DNA of 64,000 nucleotides from Evernia prunastri (GCA_003184365.1 NKYR01000101.1:92417-156416); one strand, 5' to 3'. Shown: positions 46,503 through 60,400, counted from the stretch's first letter. Translations and numbers: made by a program. The notes: a model not told the origin generated them from the letters alone.

Positions 46503-48057
46503 ATGTCAGGTCACAGCCCCCTAGAACAACTTTTGCCAGAGGTTCAACGACATATCCTGCTACAAACGGATTCATTTGTTACTCTACACGCCCTCATCCT
46601 CGCATCACCACGTATATTTCAAGTCTTTCTACAGAACAAGAAGGCCACGCTCTCAGCGGTGGCGCGTCGGCAATTCGACTCGACTGCGATAGAAGCAGCG
46701 CTAGCCGTCGAGGAGTTACATCAACTTGAACCTCCTCCGTTTTCAAGGAACACAGTTCTCAGGTTTTTTGATTTGAACAGTGATAAGCTGTACGGATCTC
46801 ACGATTCCGTCCTTCCACTTCCTGTCTCGAACAAATTAGGCAAGCTCGACAGAACGGTCTTGTTCTTTATCGAGGATTATTCGCAGAACACCCTTCCCAT
46901 CTTAGCGCAGCTTGGGAAATCAAAGCCTCGCAACATCAAGACCGAGTACAAACACAACCGCCAGGCGCCAAAATTGGAACTTTCGAGAGGCGAGTCGAAG
47001 CGCCTCCGCCGAGCCTTTTGCCGATTCGAGACCTACCGCCAACTATTCAGCCGGTGCTCAGCTGACCTCAACCACGATCTAAGACAGTGTCCCTTTGAGC
47101 CATCCTTGACGGTTTATGAACAAGCAGAGATGTTCTTCCAAAATACACCAGCATATCTAGCGGCCGAGGTCGCCTGTGTCAGAGACTACCTGCATCGCCG
47201 GTTGCGAGGCGTGCTAGATCGAGTAGAAAACGAGATTGTACAAGAGGCACAAGCTGGATGTCCACATCCCAAGGATCAGAACGAGGCCTATGACTGGCTT
47301 TGGGATAATGGAAAGCCCTATCAATTCTTGGGAGACGATATGCACTACTTGGGCTACAACGGGAAAGACAGACAGAGTCTCCTCATTGAACACTTGCTGT
47401 CACTTGGGTTGCCTTATATCCGCAGGATACTAGAGTCCGCTGGCGGTGAGCGCCAAGGCCTTCTTTTCCTCCGTGATTTCCGCTGTTATGCTCAAGACGA
47501 AAGAGATTTTATCACAGCAGCTCTCGGTCTCGATCCTTTGGGCAGCATTGGCCAAGAACGATACGAGCGATTGGACATGGGCATAGACTGCTGTTTAGAC
47601 GAGAGCAGTAAGTTGGATCTGCCTCCGGGCTGGCTTTGGGCACATGCCCGAGACTACTACCACGGGCTTGTGGATGTGGATGCTAAAGGGTTGAGGGACT
47701 GGGGTTATGTCTTCTGGGATCGGGAACGGCTTCAGAAGGCAGGGATTCTGGATCTAGAGTAAGGGTTCCCCAGTGTCTCTACACAGAGCGTGATGCTGAC
47801 TTTCGTATAGTCCACACCAAGTAAGGCGCATTAGTTTTAGCGACTATCGTGCAAACGACAAGCCAAGTGTCCAAGAGCGCTGGTTCGGCCCGAGACCCTC
47901 CCTCCCTGGTTACGAATCCCAAGATGAAGAGATAAGGGAGGAATGGGAGAAAGAGAAACAAGAGAAACAAGAGGAGCAAGAGGAACGGGAGGAACAAGAG
48001 GAACAAGAAAGACAGGAGAGACAAAGAGAAGTGGATGAACAAGCTGGACAAGAATAA
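46503..48057 (+). CDS. F-box-like protein, module copy 1
   Basis: Two exons (46503-47758, 47811-48057) join in phase to 500 residues. The N-terminus (LEQLLPEVQRHILLQTDSF and ASPRIFQVF) has the helical Leu-Pro-x-Glu pattern of fungal F-box-like proteins, which recruit targets to SCF ubiquitin ligases. There is no recognisable substrate-binding repeat. Long central blocks are shared with the paralogue at 50620: ED/DDY-NTLPIL, RAFCRFE-YR-LFSRCS-DL, EHLLSLGLPYIRR-LES, and LRDWGYVFWD-ERL-K-GIL. The last exon encodes a Glu/Gln-rich coiled-coil tail (EEQEEREEQEEQERQERQRE) not present in the paralogue. Such single-domain proteins are typical of expanded, lineage-specific fungal families. Target unknown. 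Confidence 0.7.
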
Positions 48058-48077
48058 GACACGAGCGACCGGGAAAA

Positions 48078-48125
48078 GGCTGTCATTCACTGAGGCTGTC
48101 ATTCACTGAGGCTGTCATTCACCGA
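48078..48125. repeat. Three-copy 16-bp tandem repeat
   Basis: GGCTGTCATTCACTGA occurs three times head to tail (the last copy ends CACCGA), 20 bp after the stop of the F-box-like gene, probably in its 3' UTR. Confidence 0.85.
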
Positions 48126-48851
48126 GACATACCGTGTAATCTACATAGCCCTGCATAGTGCCAACTGTTCCCATTTCCATCTCCGATGCCTCTTTTCCCA
48201 AAGACCACAGCTACTCGTGAGGTATAATGCTTTCATGCTTCGGTCAGAAAGACCAATTTGCCCATCAATGATACCCGCACCTGGAACGCTTCGAGTGATA
48301 CCTTGGCCCGAATGCCTGCTGCAAAGTTTCCCGTTCGCTGACCGCTCTGAGCAGGCAAATGAGAAAGACGTACGTAGCGAAGACGATTTCTCAGCCTTCT
48401 TTCTGCCGCTGTAGTCCCTGGGCCAACCTAGCATCGTTTTACACTACCATACGCCCGAGAGCGTCCAGGCCCCCCATCTACTCCTGTCTTCTCAAGCTGT
48501 CCGGGCCAGTAGAGCCGCGAGCTCTTGGGTGGTTTCACTGTCGGGCACCTCAAAGCATATTGCGACGTCTGATACTGATATCAAAGCTGGTTTTTTGTAG
48601 CCATTACATTCATACTCTATCTAAACGTAACACCTCGCATGTCCTACAGCGCCTTGACAACAACAAATGCATGCTTCCGTACCTATCTAGCACAACAACC
48701 CAGTTCGTGTCCACACAAGGAGGCCGCTATATTCCAGCGAGAGATGCCTTTGCAATGATCGCTAACCCACAAACAAAGCAAGAAGTACCATTTTTGTGAG
48801 TTCATCTTCGGAATCCGGTCCGCACTCCTCCTTTCCAGGGAGATCTCCTCC

Positions 48852-49712
48852 TCAGCGACGCCCATACCCATCATCGGCGTACCCGCCATTGTCCTCCGGG
48901 AGCGTATTGAGCCGGTCGCAGTAAGTGCCAGATGGTGGGAGGCCATGCCTTCGGCTCCGGGTATGGGGTCTGGTATCGTGCACCGGGCTATTTTCGTAGC
49001 AATCTACCGTGTCCCCATTCCTAGTGTCTCTGCCTTCTTTCAGTATTCCACGGTCCACTAAGCGTCGTGGCCTGCAATACGTATGATCGGTATCTCCGGT
49101 GCTGGGCATGGTCAGCTTGAACTTGGCGGTGTTCCTCATAGGCTCTGTCCGCGCTTCTCCAGTGTTCCCGTTGATCCTCCAAATCGTGGTATTCGTACCC
49201 ATTCTCCAGAAGTCTTTGTCGATTGATCGCGTTACTAGGACATCAGCTCGACTCTCAGTTGGGCACAAGGTAGCTTACTGATGGTTGGGATATTCCCGTG
49301 CTCTAGCAAGTGGTAAGAGAGCCTCGTGGTGACGCGGAAGCAAACTGCCTGAGGTATGGTCGTAGTATTGGGTCTGCTCGCGATCAAGTTCTTGATATCC
49401 TGCGCTGGCGGAGTTGAAAACGTCGTTATAAGCTTCTCTTGTTCTATCTCTCGGCTGGTTGCTGCGAGTATATTCCCGATGCATTCTGGCTCTCTCACTT
49501 TTACGAGGGAAGTGAGCGCTGCCAGTATGGTGTCCGTCGACTAGGTTTTCTTCCTCTCCATAAAGTTCTGCGTGATGGCGGGTGAAGTCGTCTTCTGAGC
49601 CTGAAGGATAAGGAACCCTTTGCCGGAAAGAATCAAGGTCTTGGGTACGGTTGGGTAGATCAGGGCCCCTTTCGCGGCGGCCTCTTTCGCTGAAACCATG
49701 ATTGCGCCTCAT
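48852..49712 (-). CDS. Disordered charged protein, module copy 2 (unknown)
   Basis: Three exons on the minus strand (49712-49279, 49234-49085, 49029-48852) join in phase to 253 residues, by analogy with the paralogue at 43884-44876. Shared blocks are RTQDL, HAELYGEEE, ENG-x-DLED/FED, the YRS junction, DCYEN and HTRSRRHGLPPSG. The first intron is canonical. The second intron should start at 49084, where copy 1 reads GTACGT; here it reads ATACGT, so the donor GT has become AT. The only nearby GT breaks the frame. Either an AT donor is used, or the last exon is lost and translation ends early (a stop follows about 18 codons later). No known domain is visible. Confidence 0.55.
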
Positions 49713-50619
49713 GTTGGAGTTCGGTATTCTCGGGACGGTTTAGTGAGGAACTCGGATCAAGGAGAGCGTGACTGACGAATACTTATCTGAAGGAAGGGTA
49801 GAGGCTAAAAGAGTGAACAACATCCAAATTTAACACATATGACGATAAGCGCTCGTGATTAAATTCAGCATTTTCCAGAGAGTGAAGCTAGTGATCGCAG
49901 TCCGTTCAACTAAAGGTAGGTGGACCTCAAGCTCCGGCTCTCCATCAGCCAGTCATTCGGTACCATCTACGGGTGGGCCATTGATCCGCTTTTCGGCCTG
50001 TCTGTATCTCCGTTCTGAAGAGAACATCCATTCCCATTGGCTACCTCATGTGATCGTGCTGTAGGAACTGAATACAATTTGTATACTTTTGAAATCAATA
50101 GCAATGACCACCGATCGAGTCTTGAAAAGTTGAAGGCATCCTCCAACTTGTACGGAACTCTGCCATTCTTTTCGACCTTTTGAAATCCTGGATCCATTAC
50201 GCTGCGGGCGCGGGATGGAGCATGAGCCAAGCATCTGCGCAGAGAGTGACAGGGGTGAGCAAGATCATTTCATCACTGAGCTCGGCTTTAACACATAGTC
50301 AAACAAATGGATGTTAGTGGTTAAGGGAAGTAGTATGAGGGGGAACTTCTTCGCTTTTCGCAGGTCACCGGGCGAAGAAAGCGTTAAATGCCTCTGGATC
50401 CCACTAACCTTTTTAGGTTAGAGTTGCTCCCGCCTCCTGCAATGCAAAGAAAAGCGCCCGTGACTCTAAGAATTGCCCACCCAATTTACAACGCGTGTTC
50501 AACATACACAACAGTCACAACGCACCCTCCATCCTCCGCTTGCAACAGTCCGCTTCGGCCACTTCGTAGCTGAGACTCTCCCACACTCTCTACCTTCTCC
50601 GAGCTTCTTCATCAAAGCC
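49713..50619. promoter_or_regulatory. Divergent intergenic region, module copy 2
   Basis: This 907-bp interval between divergent starts is the counterpart of 44877-46502. It carries CGTGACTCT at about 50459. No further gene is seen. Confidence 0.4.
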
Positions 50620-52128
50620 ATGTCAAAAGACTGCGCCTTAGAGCTGCTCTCGCCTGAGGTCCAATACCAAATTCTCCTGCATATAGATTGCCTTGATACT
50701 GTATACGCAATCGTTTGTGCGTCACCTCGACTTTATCAAGTCTTTCGAATCAACAGAGAAACTATTCTGTCAACAATTGTGCTATGTCAGTTTCACCCAG
50801 CCGTGCAGCCCGAAGCTACCGCTATTGCCAAGCTGGAGCAAACCCGGCGTCAGTCAAATCGAGACGCACAGTCACAGCGGCATGCCGCAGTGAGCTTCTG
50901 TGAAATGTTTCCACATCAAATTCACCGATGGTGTGATACGAATGTCTCAGGCCTCGTGTCGACAGATCTGTGCAGGCTTAATGGTACTACTAAATTCTTC
51001 GTTGATGATTATACTCGAAATACACTTCCCATACTGGACCAGCTAGGAAATTCCCAGGATCTTGATATTTTGCCAGAATACAGCCACACCTCCTATACCC
51101 AGCTCTCATCCACGGAAACTGGGAGACTTCAAAGGGCCTTCTGTCGATTCGAGCTCTACAGGCTCCTCTTCTCTCGGTGTTCACAGGATCTACTTCACGG
51201 CTTCCACAAATGCATCCCACTTTCGCCGGTAACGGCTACAGAGCAGGCAAGATTGTTTCTTCAAGGCTTGCCCTTGTTCCAAATCACCGAGATAGCGTGC
51301 ATTAGAGATTACTTGTTCCGTCGCTTACGCGGTATCTACGACAAATTGGAGAACGAAGCTGTGTCGAGTTTGCCAGTCGAGGCTTTGACTTTTGCAGCAT
51401 CGGACGAAATAGCCATGTGGCGATCACCATTCTACCTGTTCACTACCCATGCTCGACACCGACAAGAAGACCACTTGGAGCACCTTCTTTCGTTAGGACT
51501 ACCTTACATTCGCCGGGTACTTGAATCAACTTGCGATAGCCAGAGAGACCTATTCCTTCATTATCGCCGTGGCTCTGTTGTTGGTCACCTGGAGAGCGAC
51601 TTCCTCTCTCGAGCGCTTCAGTGCTTGGGCATCAACCGAAACGGCATTCGTGATTACAAGCCTTGGCCGTATATTGAGAACCACTTTACCCCGGAATGTG
51701 ATGGTAGCGGGTGCTCAGAGCTTCCTCAAGGCTGGCTATGGGGCCATCATAAAGGAGAGCCATCAATGATGATCAGTCGCGTGGATAAGCACTTGAGGGA
51801 CTGGGGCTACGTGTTCTGGGATTATGAAAGGCTTCGAAAGTCTGGAATTTTGCGTCGAGGGTGAGTCACTCAAATCTCTGCTCCTTGATGGTTGGGCTGA
51901 CCCGTGTGCAGCGAGCACGAAATGAAGAGGATCCGCTTTTCAGACTACCACGGCCCAGAAAAGCTCAGTGTCGAGCAGCGCTTGCATCGTCTATATCCTT
52001 CAGCCAATGACACTGGGTATGGAAGCGACGGCCTGGAAGATTTACCAGAACTAAGTGAGGAGGAGAGTGTCTCCTCGCAGGAAGATACATTGGACTCGGA
52101 CGAAGATGAGTTGCAAGGAAGTCCTTGA
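50620..52128 (+). CDS. F-box-like protein, module copy 2
   Basis: Two exons (50620-51860, 51912-52128) join in phase to 485 residues. The start at MSKDCALELLSPEVQ aligns with the start of the paralogue at 46503. The N-terminal F-box-like helices (LLSPEVQYQILLHIDCL, ASPRLYQVFRI) and the conserved blocks NTLPILDQLG, RAFCRFELYRLLFSRCS, RDYLFRRLRG, EHLLSLGLPYIRRVLES and LRDWGYVFWDYERLRKSGIL are shared. The single intron sits at the same place and phase in both copies. Exon 2 keeps the FSDY and SVEQR motifs but then becomes an acidic Ser/Glu/Asp tail with no coiled-coil run. By family resemblance it is a candidate SCF adaptor; nothing shows its target. Confidence 0.7.
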
Positions 52129-54419
52129 AGATAATGGATATTCGGCGGGTTCCCACGCACTGTCGTTATCAAGCAACATTTTCCGTGTCAAAACCGCCAG
52201 CGATGATAAAAGATACCACGATAATTACTATCATAGCTCACCTAGAATACAAAAGTCCAAATATGATCATTCACACCACTCTCCGCTTGATATGACCCCA
52301 TGGAATGCGTTGCTGACAAGCTAGATAACTTCAAGGCAAATATTACTGTTTAGATTATTTTAGCTTACAGCAAAGCACGTGAATCTACCACATAATCCTT
52401 CTGACACTTCAAACCCTCGGTCTCTGGCGAACTTTGTGCTAATAGAACTTAGGTCCGCGAGCAGGAAAGCCAACATGAACGAATATCTACCCATGATACC
52501 CACAGATGCTGCCCCTGCAGAGAACGCTCTCAGATGAGAGTGGTTTCTTGAGCTCATCGACTCTGCCAATTCTCGTTCAAGCCCTTAGACCCTGAGCTTT
52601 TCGCGCCTGTGCACGAAGCTGTATCAGGGTGTCTGCGGCACGGAATCAATATCGGTCCTCAGCATCTCAATGCTCGCGTGCGTCTGTCGGAAAGAGCACA
52701 TTTCTCCGGTGGATCTAATCTGGCGTCAGCGGCGCTCGCTCCATCATATGTCCATCGTATCATTCACACGCGGTACGCGCAAACGAGCTTGCAGCCTTTC
52801 AACTCCCTGATGTACCTCCTCGCTTTCTCTACACAGAAAACATAGGCCTCGCTCATTACAGACAAGATAGAATTGGGGGGAAAAGAGAGAGAGAGAGAGA
52901 GAAACAGAACTACATCAGCAAGGCTTTCCTTCTTATCGAACTCGAGAATAAAGGTTATAGTAGTCTTTGAAGAAATCTTTGGTATTCATCATCCTGAGTG
53001 CTACTTCGTCAACCAACTTTCCTTTCGCCGAGCACATCAGCACCAGTACATGATGCTGCGTTCGCATCTTCTGACATCCGAAACCTTGGCAGACTGTTGG
53101 CAAGGTTACACTTTGATGTCTATTCTTTGATGCTGTCCTTTGATACTGTCCGGTCTCCACAATGGCGACTGTCCATAATATACATGCGTAAAGCCATTTC
53201 ACTCTCACGAGTACTCTGGGCAGCTAGTATCTTCCCCATATTGTGCCATCCACGGAAAGACGTACTTGAGAACATCGATGGTGTTTTTGCAGGATAATGC
53301 TCCAATCACAAACCCGAGGTACGGCGCCGAATTTCTACCAGGAGAGCATATGAGCATTCAGTGCCAAGGGGAGTGACTCAAACTATATCAAACCCGAAGG
53401 TCAATATCAATTCACATTCATTCTGTATGGCATGAAAGATAATCAGTGTGCTGCGGAGTAAACCAGAGTGCGCAATACAAGGACTTATGTCACGCGTCAC
53501 CCAACCGAAGTGGGTTACCTCTTTACCATTCGCCCTTGATTCCTAGAGTGGCAAGTGTTAATTGTACAAGCGGTTGATGTTTAATTACCGACTTGTCAGC
53601 CATTGGCTTGGAAGCAAAACGCCGCAAAGCAAGATTTTCGGCACCCTCGGAGCTTGGTGTGAACCGCTGGCCGGCTGCCTATGTCTCAAATATCTTATGG
53701 CCAGATGAACCAAACGGGCTTTGTGCTCCGTGCAACTGCTGGCGCCTTCGGACCTAATACACGGGATCAGTGCGCCCTTTTCGTATCCACCAAAACCCTC
53801 AGCGACCTGGCCTCGAACCTTCCATCCCCTCATTTGCTTGGATACCTTCTGCTCTTCTGGGTTTTCAAATAAATCAATCCCGGACCGACACGATCCAGGA
53901 CATCGAGCGCATCGAGCCTCTGCAGTTCTGATCGTAAAATACCCTAGTGTAAAGATGGCAGAATCCTCTTTCATCATCCTCCTACTTGGAGTCTCCGCAG
54001 ATTTTCGCGTTCACAGCATTAGATCCAGCTTTTTCTTAACGTTTACTCGTGCCGTTGCTGCCAGAGACGCATTTCGTGGCAACTCTGTTATACATCACCC
54101 ATGCTAGGTTGACCTTTAAATCAGATTTCTGTAAGCCATACTTTCGATTGATGGCATGCTACTGTGTTTCGAGAAGGGTTCCTTGACGCTTGGAGTAAGC
54201 CATAAAATACCAAGACCACTAAATCATTTCCCGACTCCACTCTTCTTGTTACGAGATCTTTGAACTACCATTACTGATAAGTGCAATATGACATAGCTAG
54301 TGCTCTCATCCTCCTGGTACGAGGACCAAGTTATGCCTTACATGGTAGATCTCTGCTTCTGCTGAGGATTGCGGGTTTGTCCAAGGGTTTGTCCAAGTGT
54401 TATTCTCGGTCAATGTAGC
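52129..54419. other. Intergenic stretch upstream of the glucan synthase
   Basis: No supported gene. A GA microsatellite lies at about 52886-52902. The 3' part should hold the promoter of the alpha-1,3-glucan synthase, but no specific element could be assigned. Confidence 0.4.
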
Positions 54420-57400
54420 ATGGCCGTGCAGCAATGGTTCTGGGTCCTACTACTTCCTATAACGATAGTCTGCGCGCTTCGCTATGATCCATCCCAGACC
54501 GCATACAATACAAACACTAATCAGACTGCTCATGATCCAATCGACTACTGGGGTCAATGGGAGAACCATACGTTCAATCCATCTCCTTCGAATTGGAGAT
54601 TGCCTTTTTATACGGTCTTGCTTGATCGATTTGTGAATGGGGACCCCAAGAATGATGACGCAAATGGGACACAATTCGAACATGATGTAACGCAGACCCA
54701 ATTACGCCACGGTGGTGACATCAAAGGGCTGCAGGATAGCTTAGACTACCTGCAGGGTATGGGAATAAAAGTTCGACTCACTGCATGTTCTCACAATTTG
54801 GTGACTTTGTTGACTAGATGCAGGTGCTGTACCTCGCAGGCAGCCCGCATATCAACGTCCCTTGGGCAGCAGATGGATACAGTCCCCTTGATTTCACACT
54901 TCTTGACCATCATCTTGGAACCATAGCTGAGTGGCAGGCAGCAATCGCGGAAATACACCAACGGGGAATGTACATCATGCTAGATAACACCATGTCCACG
55001 TGAGTTCGCACCGCCTACCGCTTGACATCAAACTGAATCTAGATGATGGCTCAGGATGGGAGACTTGATTGGTTTCGAGGGCTACCTGAATGTTTCGACT
55101 CCTTTTGATAGAAGAGAACATAATGCGCTCTGGAAGGGCGATCGGAGATATAATGATTTCGCATTTGGAAACAAGGAGCTACCCCATTGCGACTATCCAC
55201 GATTCTATGGCGATGATGGCAAGCAGGTGCTGAATTTGAGCAGCGAGCTAATAGGCTGTCGAGATTCGGAATTCGATCAGTATGGAGAAGTTGCAGCCTT
55301 TGGCAACTACCCCGAATGGTACGTTTACGTTATGAAGAGATCTTATTTCAAATTTGTCCTCAGCCATGCTGAGAGTGCCGGCCTACCCTCGTGGGGGACA
55401 TTCACGGGCTCGGCGCTCAGGGCCGCATCTCAATTGACCAAGCTGACTTCAATCATCAAGGCAACGTCAACTGTCAAAATTTGCGTTTGTTCAAGACCGA
55501 TTGCGCGAGTGGAAACCGGAAGTACTCAGCAAACTAGAGCGCTTCTCTTGTATAACCTTGGCGATGTTGGACATCGACGGCTTTCGTATAGATAAAGGAC
55601 TTACCATAACCGTTGATGCCCAAGCGCATTGGTCTGACTCCATCAGAGCATGTGCGAAACGATTCGGCAAGAACAATTTCTACATAAGTGGTGAGCACAT
55701 TTCCAAACGATGTCTTATCAGAGCGTGGAACCGTCAGAGGCGTAAGACATGAGCAGAGCGCATAGTTATATTGCTCCAGACTCCGTCTGACGAGATGCCT
55801 CAGAAGAAGCACTGACTGAATGATTTGCGCAGGCGAAGTTGTGGCTGGAAACACCTTTGGATCCGTGTATATTGGCAGAGGAAGGACGCCAGATGATTAT
55901 GTTGAGAATATCACAGAGGCCGTGATGTTGACAAATACTTCTGATCCACAGTATTTCATACGAGATGAAGGCCTTAGTGCATTTGACGGTGTAGCTTTTC
56001 ATTATACAGTGTATAGATTTTTGTCCCGCTTTCTGGGTCTGGATGGAACATTTGGCGCGGAAGGAGACCCTCCTGAGGTTAGCTGGATCGGTTTTTGGGA
56101 GACTATACTATCAACCAATGACATGATAAACGCTAATGACGGTACAACGTTTGACCCCAGGCACATGTATGGGGTTACCAATCAGGATGTCTTCCGCTGG
56201 CCGACGATCAGGAATGGCATTGAAAAACAGTTACTTGGGTATTTCATCGTGGCGCTACTATTACCTGGGATACCAACCCTGGTTTGGGGAGAAGAGCAGG
56301 TATGTACAATCTCTTAGAGTAAGATTTGCAAGCCGGATCGCAGCGCATTTGTTGACTCCGAGATCTCTGATAGGCGTTCTATGTACTAGATAGTACCAAT
56401 GCCAACTATGTTTTTGGAAGGTCTCCCATGAGCTCGGCGCAGGCATGGGGCATGCATGGGTGCTACAACGTCGCAATCGGGAATTCGAAATATTACGAAT
56501 GGCCGATAGAAGCCGGACTGCATGGATGCCAAGATGAGTGGGTCAATCTTGACCACCGCGACCCTTCTCATCCAGTCCGCAATTTCATAAAGAGTACTCA
56601 TGATATGCGAGAGAATTATCCTGTCTTCCAGGATGGCTTCTCTCTTCAACTGTTATCGAATCACACCTATCAGATCTTCCTACCAGGGAGCAACCACACA
56701 TCCACAGAGACCGGACTCTGGAGCATGGAGCGAGCAGGCAACCTGGCCATCCAGCAGAATCTCACCCAGGTTGCCTGGCTGGTATACACCAACGAAAACC
56801 ATACGACGGACAACAGTTTCAATTGCACTGATGATAGAAGTGCGCTTGTTTCGCCTTTCCCCGCTGGATCTACTGTGAAGAACACGTATTTTCCATACGA
56901 AGAGTATACTTTGGAGGAGTCAAGCATCATGATGAGTAGGTCCTTTCACCGCCGCAACATCAAGATCTCCGGGCTTAGAACCGCCGTCCAGAAGCTAGCA
57001 GTTACAGCTCGCTAACAATCTCAAACAGACCAGAACGCGAGCCAAATGAAGGGGTGCTTGTCGCAAATACAACTTCCTGCCTGGGGATTCAAGGCCTTTA
57101 TTCTCAAGAGTGATTACAAAGACCCTTCCCCGGTCATCACCAGATTTCTGCCTGGCCACGACACTCGCATGCTGTCAGCTCCATCGATTCCAATTGAGTT
57201 TCACTTTTCGACTCCTATGGATTGTCAACAGATCTCAAATAACTTACAGATCAATTCTACCACGTCTAATGGCAGCACTCCTCAGCTTGATTCTACCAGC
57301 GTACGTTGTGAGAATGTTAGTAATTTGGATGCCACCATGTCGCCCCAGTCTGGAACGATCAACACTACGTGGTCATTCGCTGCCATGTTGATTAATGTCT

Positions 57401-60400
57401 ACGACGGTATTCACCAACTCAGCATCAACAACGTCAGTACTGCCGCAGACAGAGACGTGACCACGAATTCATACGACCATTTCCTGCTCCGCGTTGGTCA
57501 AAGTGACAACCCAATGGTGTTCCCCAAATCCGCCAACTACAGCAACAGCCTGCTATACAAAAATGCAGACAACAGTCTCTACGTATCACACAAAGCTGCA
57601 GGTGGAGACATGTTCCGTTACTCTTTGAACTTTGGTACCACCTACAGTGACTGGGAGAACTACAATACTGATGAAAATCCCAATACCACCCTGACACCGA
57701 AGATCTGGTCGGGTACCAAGCTTCAAGACTGGAATGGGGAGCACGTTCTTGTTCAGTATTGGAGTCGCCTTCTCGGAAGCAGTGATCATGTCCAGCAAGC
57801 TGATTTAGGCATCGGGTCCCGCCAGCGGCAATTTCCCCACGCTTTTCTCGAGGGTGTGTTCAATCAGCATGGTTATGATCAAGGAGTCATTAATCAAATG
57901 CACATGGAGAAATCCAATATCTGGAGTTTTGATTTCGTTCACGAATGGCCAACGCAGGTCTCCGTGAATATATGGGGTATCAATCCAGATGGCCAACCAG
58001 ACCAGACAAGGGTCTATGGAGATATTGATGGTGACTACGTACTGGATCGGATTCCTCTTTCTTCACTGATCAATAACGTCATCAACATTACCGATCCGCC
58101 GCCATCTCCATTTCTTGGCTGGCAAATAACCCTGAACGACGCTGACTACAGATTTCAGTTGAAACCCATCGGTTCCCGCTGGTATCAGTTAGCTCTCTAC
58201 ATCATCCTCTTGTTAATACCTGTACTGACCGGCGCTGCGGCTGTCTGGGCCTTCATGAGATCGTTCTACGGCGTGAAGCTTAACGAATTTGGCATAGTAT
58301 CAAAGAAAGAGCTGGAGATAGGCAGTTTGCGTCAACTTTTCAAGCGGAAAAAAGCGCAAGGTCCACAAGACAGTTTCGATGAACCTCAGATTTCACCGGT
58401 CAAGCCATCTGACATTGGTATACCACACGAGTTCAGACAGGCAAGACAATTCGTACCGCTTGCGAGCCCGGCGACTCCGAGCATTCCAAAACGACTCACA
58501 GTCCTGATCGCAACGATGGAATATGAGATAGAAGACTGGGGCATCAAAGTTAAGATTGGTGGACTGGGTGTTATGTCTTCCTTAATGGGCAAAAATCTCA
58601 AACACCAAAGTCTAATATGGGTAATCCCTTGGTGAGTGTCGCACCCTAAGTCTGGGTAATTGTACTCACCGCGCTCTCAGCATTGGCGACGTCAAGTATC
58701 CCACTGACCGTCCAGCGGAAAGTATAGCCATAAAAGTGCTAGGTAACATGTATGAGATCAAGACTCAATACCATACTGTAGACAACATTACCTACGTCTT
58801 ACTGGATGCACCTATCTTCAGACGACAAACGAAAGCGGATCCTTATCCAGCCCGCATGGACGATCTCGACAGTGCAGTCTATTATTCCGCCTGGAACTCT
58901 TGTATCGCGGAGGTCATGAGGAGATTTCCCATCGATCTTTACCACATAAACGACTATCATGGAGCCGTCGCTCCGTTGCATCTGCTACCGAAGGTCGTGC
59001 CCTGTCTGCTGTCACTTCACAACGCAGAATTCCAAGGCCTCTGGCCTATGCGCTCCGAAGCGGAAAGCCAAGAAGTCTGCGAGATATACAACCTTCAATC
59101 TACGGTAGGGACTTCATGAGTGCCCCAGAAGAGGCTTGGCTCATATTCATGCACAGGTGGTGCGGAGATACGTCCGATTTGGAGAAGTTTTCAGTGCGTT
59201 TGCTGATCGTGGCCTGTGCTTCACCTACAGTGTTACTGACCGTGACCGTTATGGCAGATCTTTTGCACGCCGGTGCCAGCTACTTGTGCATCCATCAGAA
59301 TGGGTTTGGCGCGGTTGGGGTATCCACTAAGTACGGGAAGCGTGCATTCGCGAGGTACCCGATTTTCTGGGGCATGAAAGATATTGGGGGCCTACCGAAC
59401 CCGGACCCGACTGACACTGCATCCTGGTCTGGAAAACATGTGAAAGCAGAAGATATACCTATCGATGAGGAACTCGAGGCTTCCAAACCCAGACAGAAAC
59501 GGCAAGCGCAAAATTGGGCTGGGTTCGTAGCTTCCCTGAGTAACTCATTCCCGTTCAAGACTGAAAGCAAGACATATTTGGAAAGAAGCATCGCCCTTTT
59601 GATCTCTCAGTCCCGTCCCAAATCGCAGACAGAATGGTAAAGAAGGCATGCTGACGCCATTGTAGGCTAAAGCAAGATCCTAAGGCAGAGCTTTTCGTTT
59701 TCGTTGGAAGGTTAGTACACAGTCGCGAGCAAACCCGTCCCTTGTCCAACCATTGGACTTCAGCTACAAGACGTGTCTCGCAAGCAGTAGCCCGAGATCA
59801 ATTTCAACGGAGGCTCTTTATTTCACGACAACATGCCATTAAAAAGGAATGCTGACTCCTAAATGTACAGATGGTCTAACCAAAAAGGGGTTGATGCCAT
59901 TGCTGATGTATTTCCCTCCATTATGGAACGGCACGCTCACGTGCAACTGATATGTGTAGGCCCGGTCATCGACCTTTACGGTCGATTTGCGGCACTTAAA
60001 CTGGCACGAATGATGCAAGTATATCCGGGAAGAGTCTTCTCACAACCCGATTTCACCACCCTCCCATCGTATATATTCAGTGGGGCAGATTTCGCCTTGA
60101 TGCCCAGTAGAGACGAGCCATTTGGGCTAGTGGCTGTGGAATTTGGCCGCAAAGGCGTGTTGTGCGTAGGTACGGTGATCCCAAAGTGACTTGTCTTCAT
60201 GCAATCCGAGAATACTGGTCGCGAGACGTTCTTTTCCGTTTACCAGACATGTCGTCCCTCACAGCCCAGTCTTAAAAGCGGAGATTCTGACTTTAAAATG
60301 CGCGCAGGGGCCAGAGTTGGAGGACTCGGGAATATGCCCGGGTGGTGGTTCACCATTGAATCAACGACCACCAGACACTTCATTCACCAGCTCAAAACCG

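Noticed and set aside
47779..48102. Minus-strand hydrophobic frame (Leu/Phe-rich)
   Set aside because: It is the shadow of the Glu/Gln-rich coiled-coil exon of the F-box-like gene.
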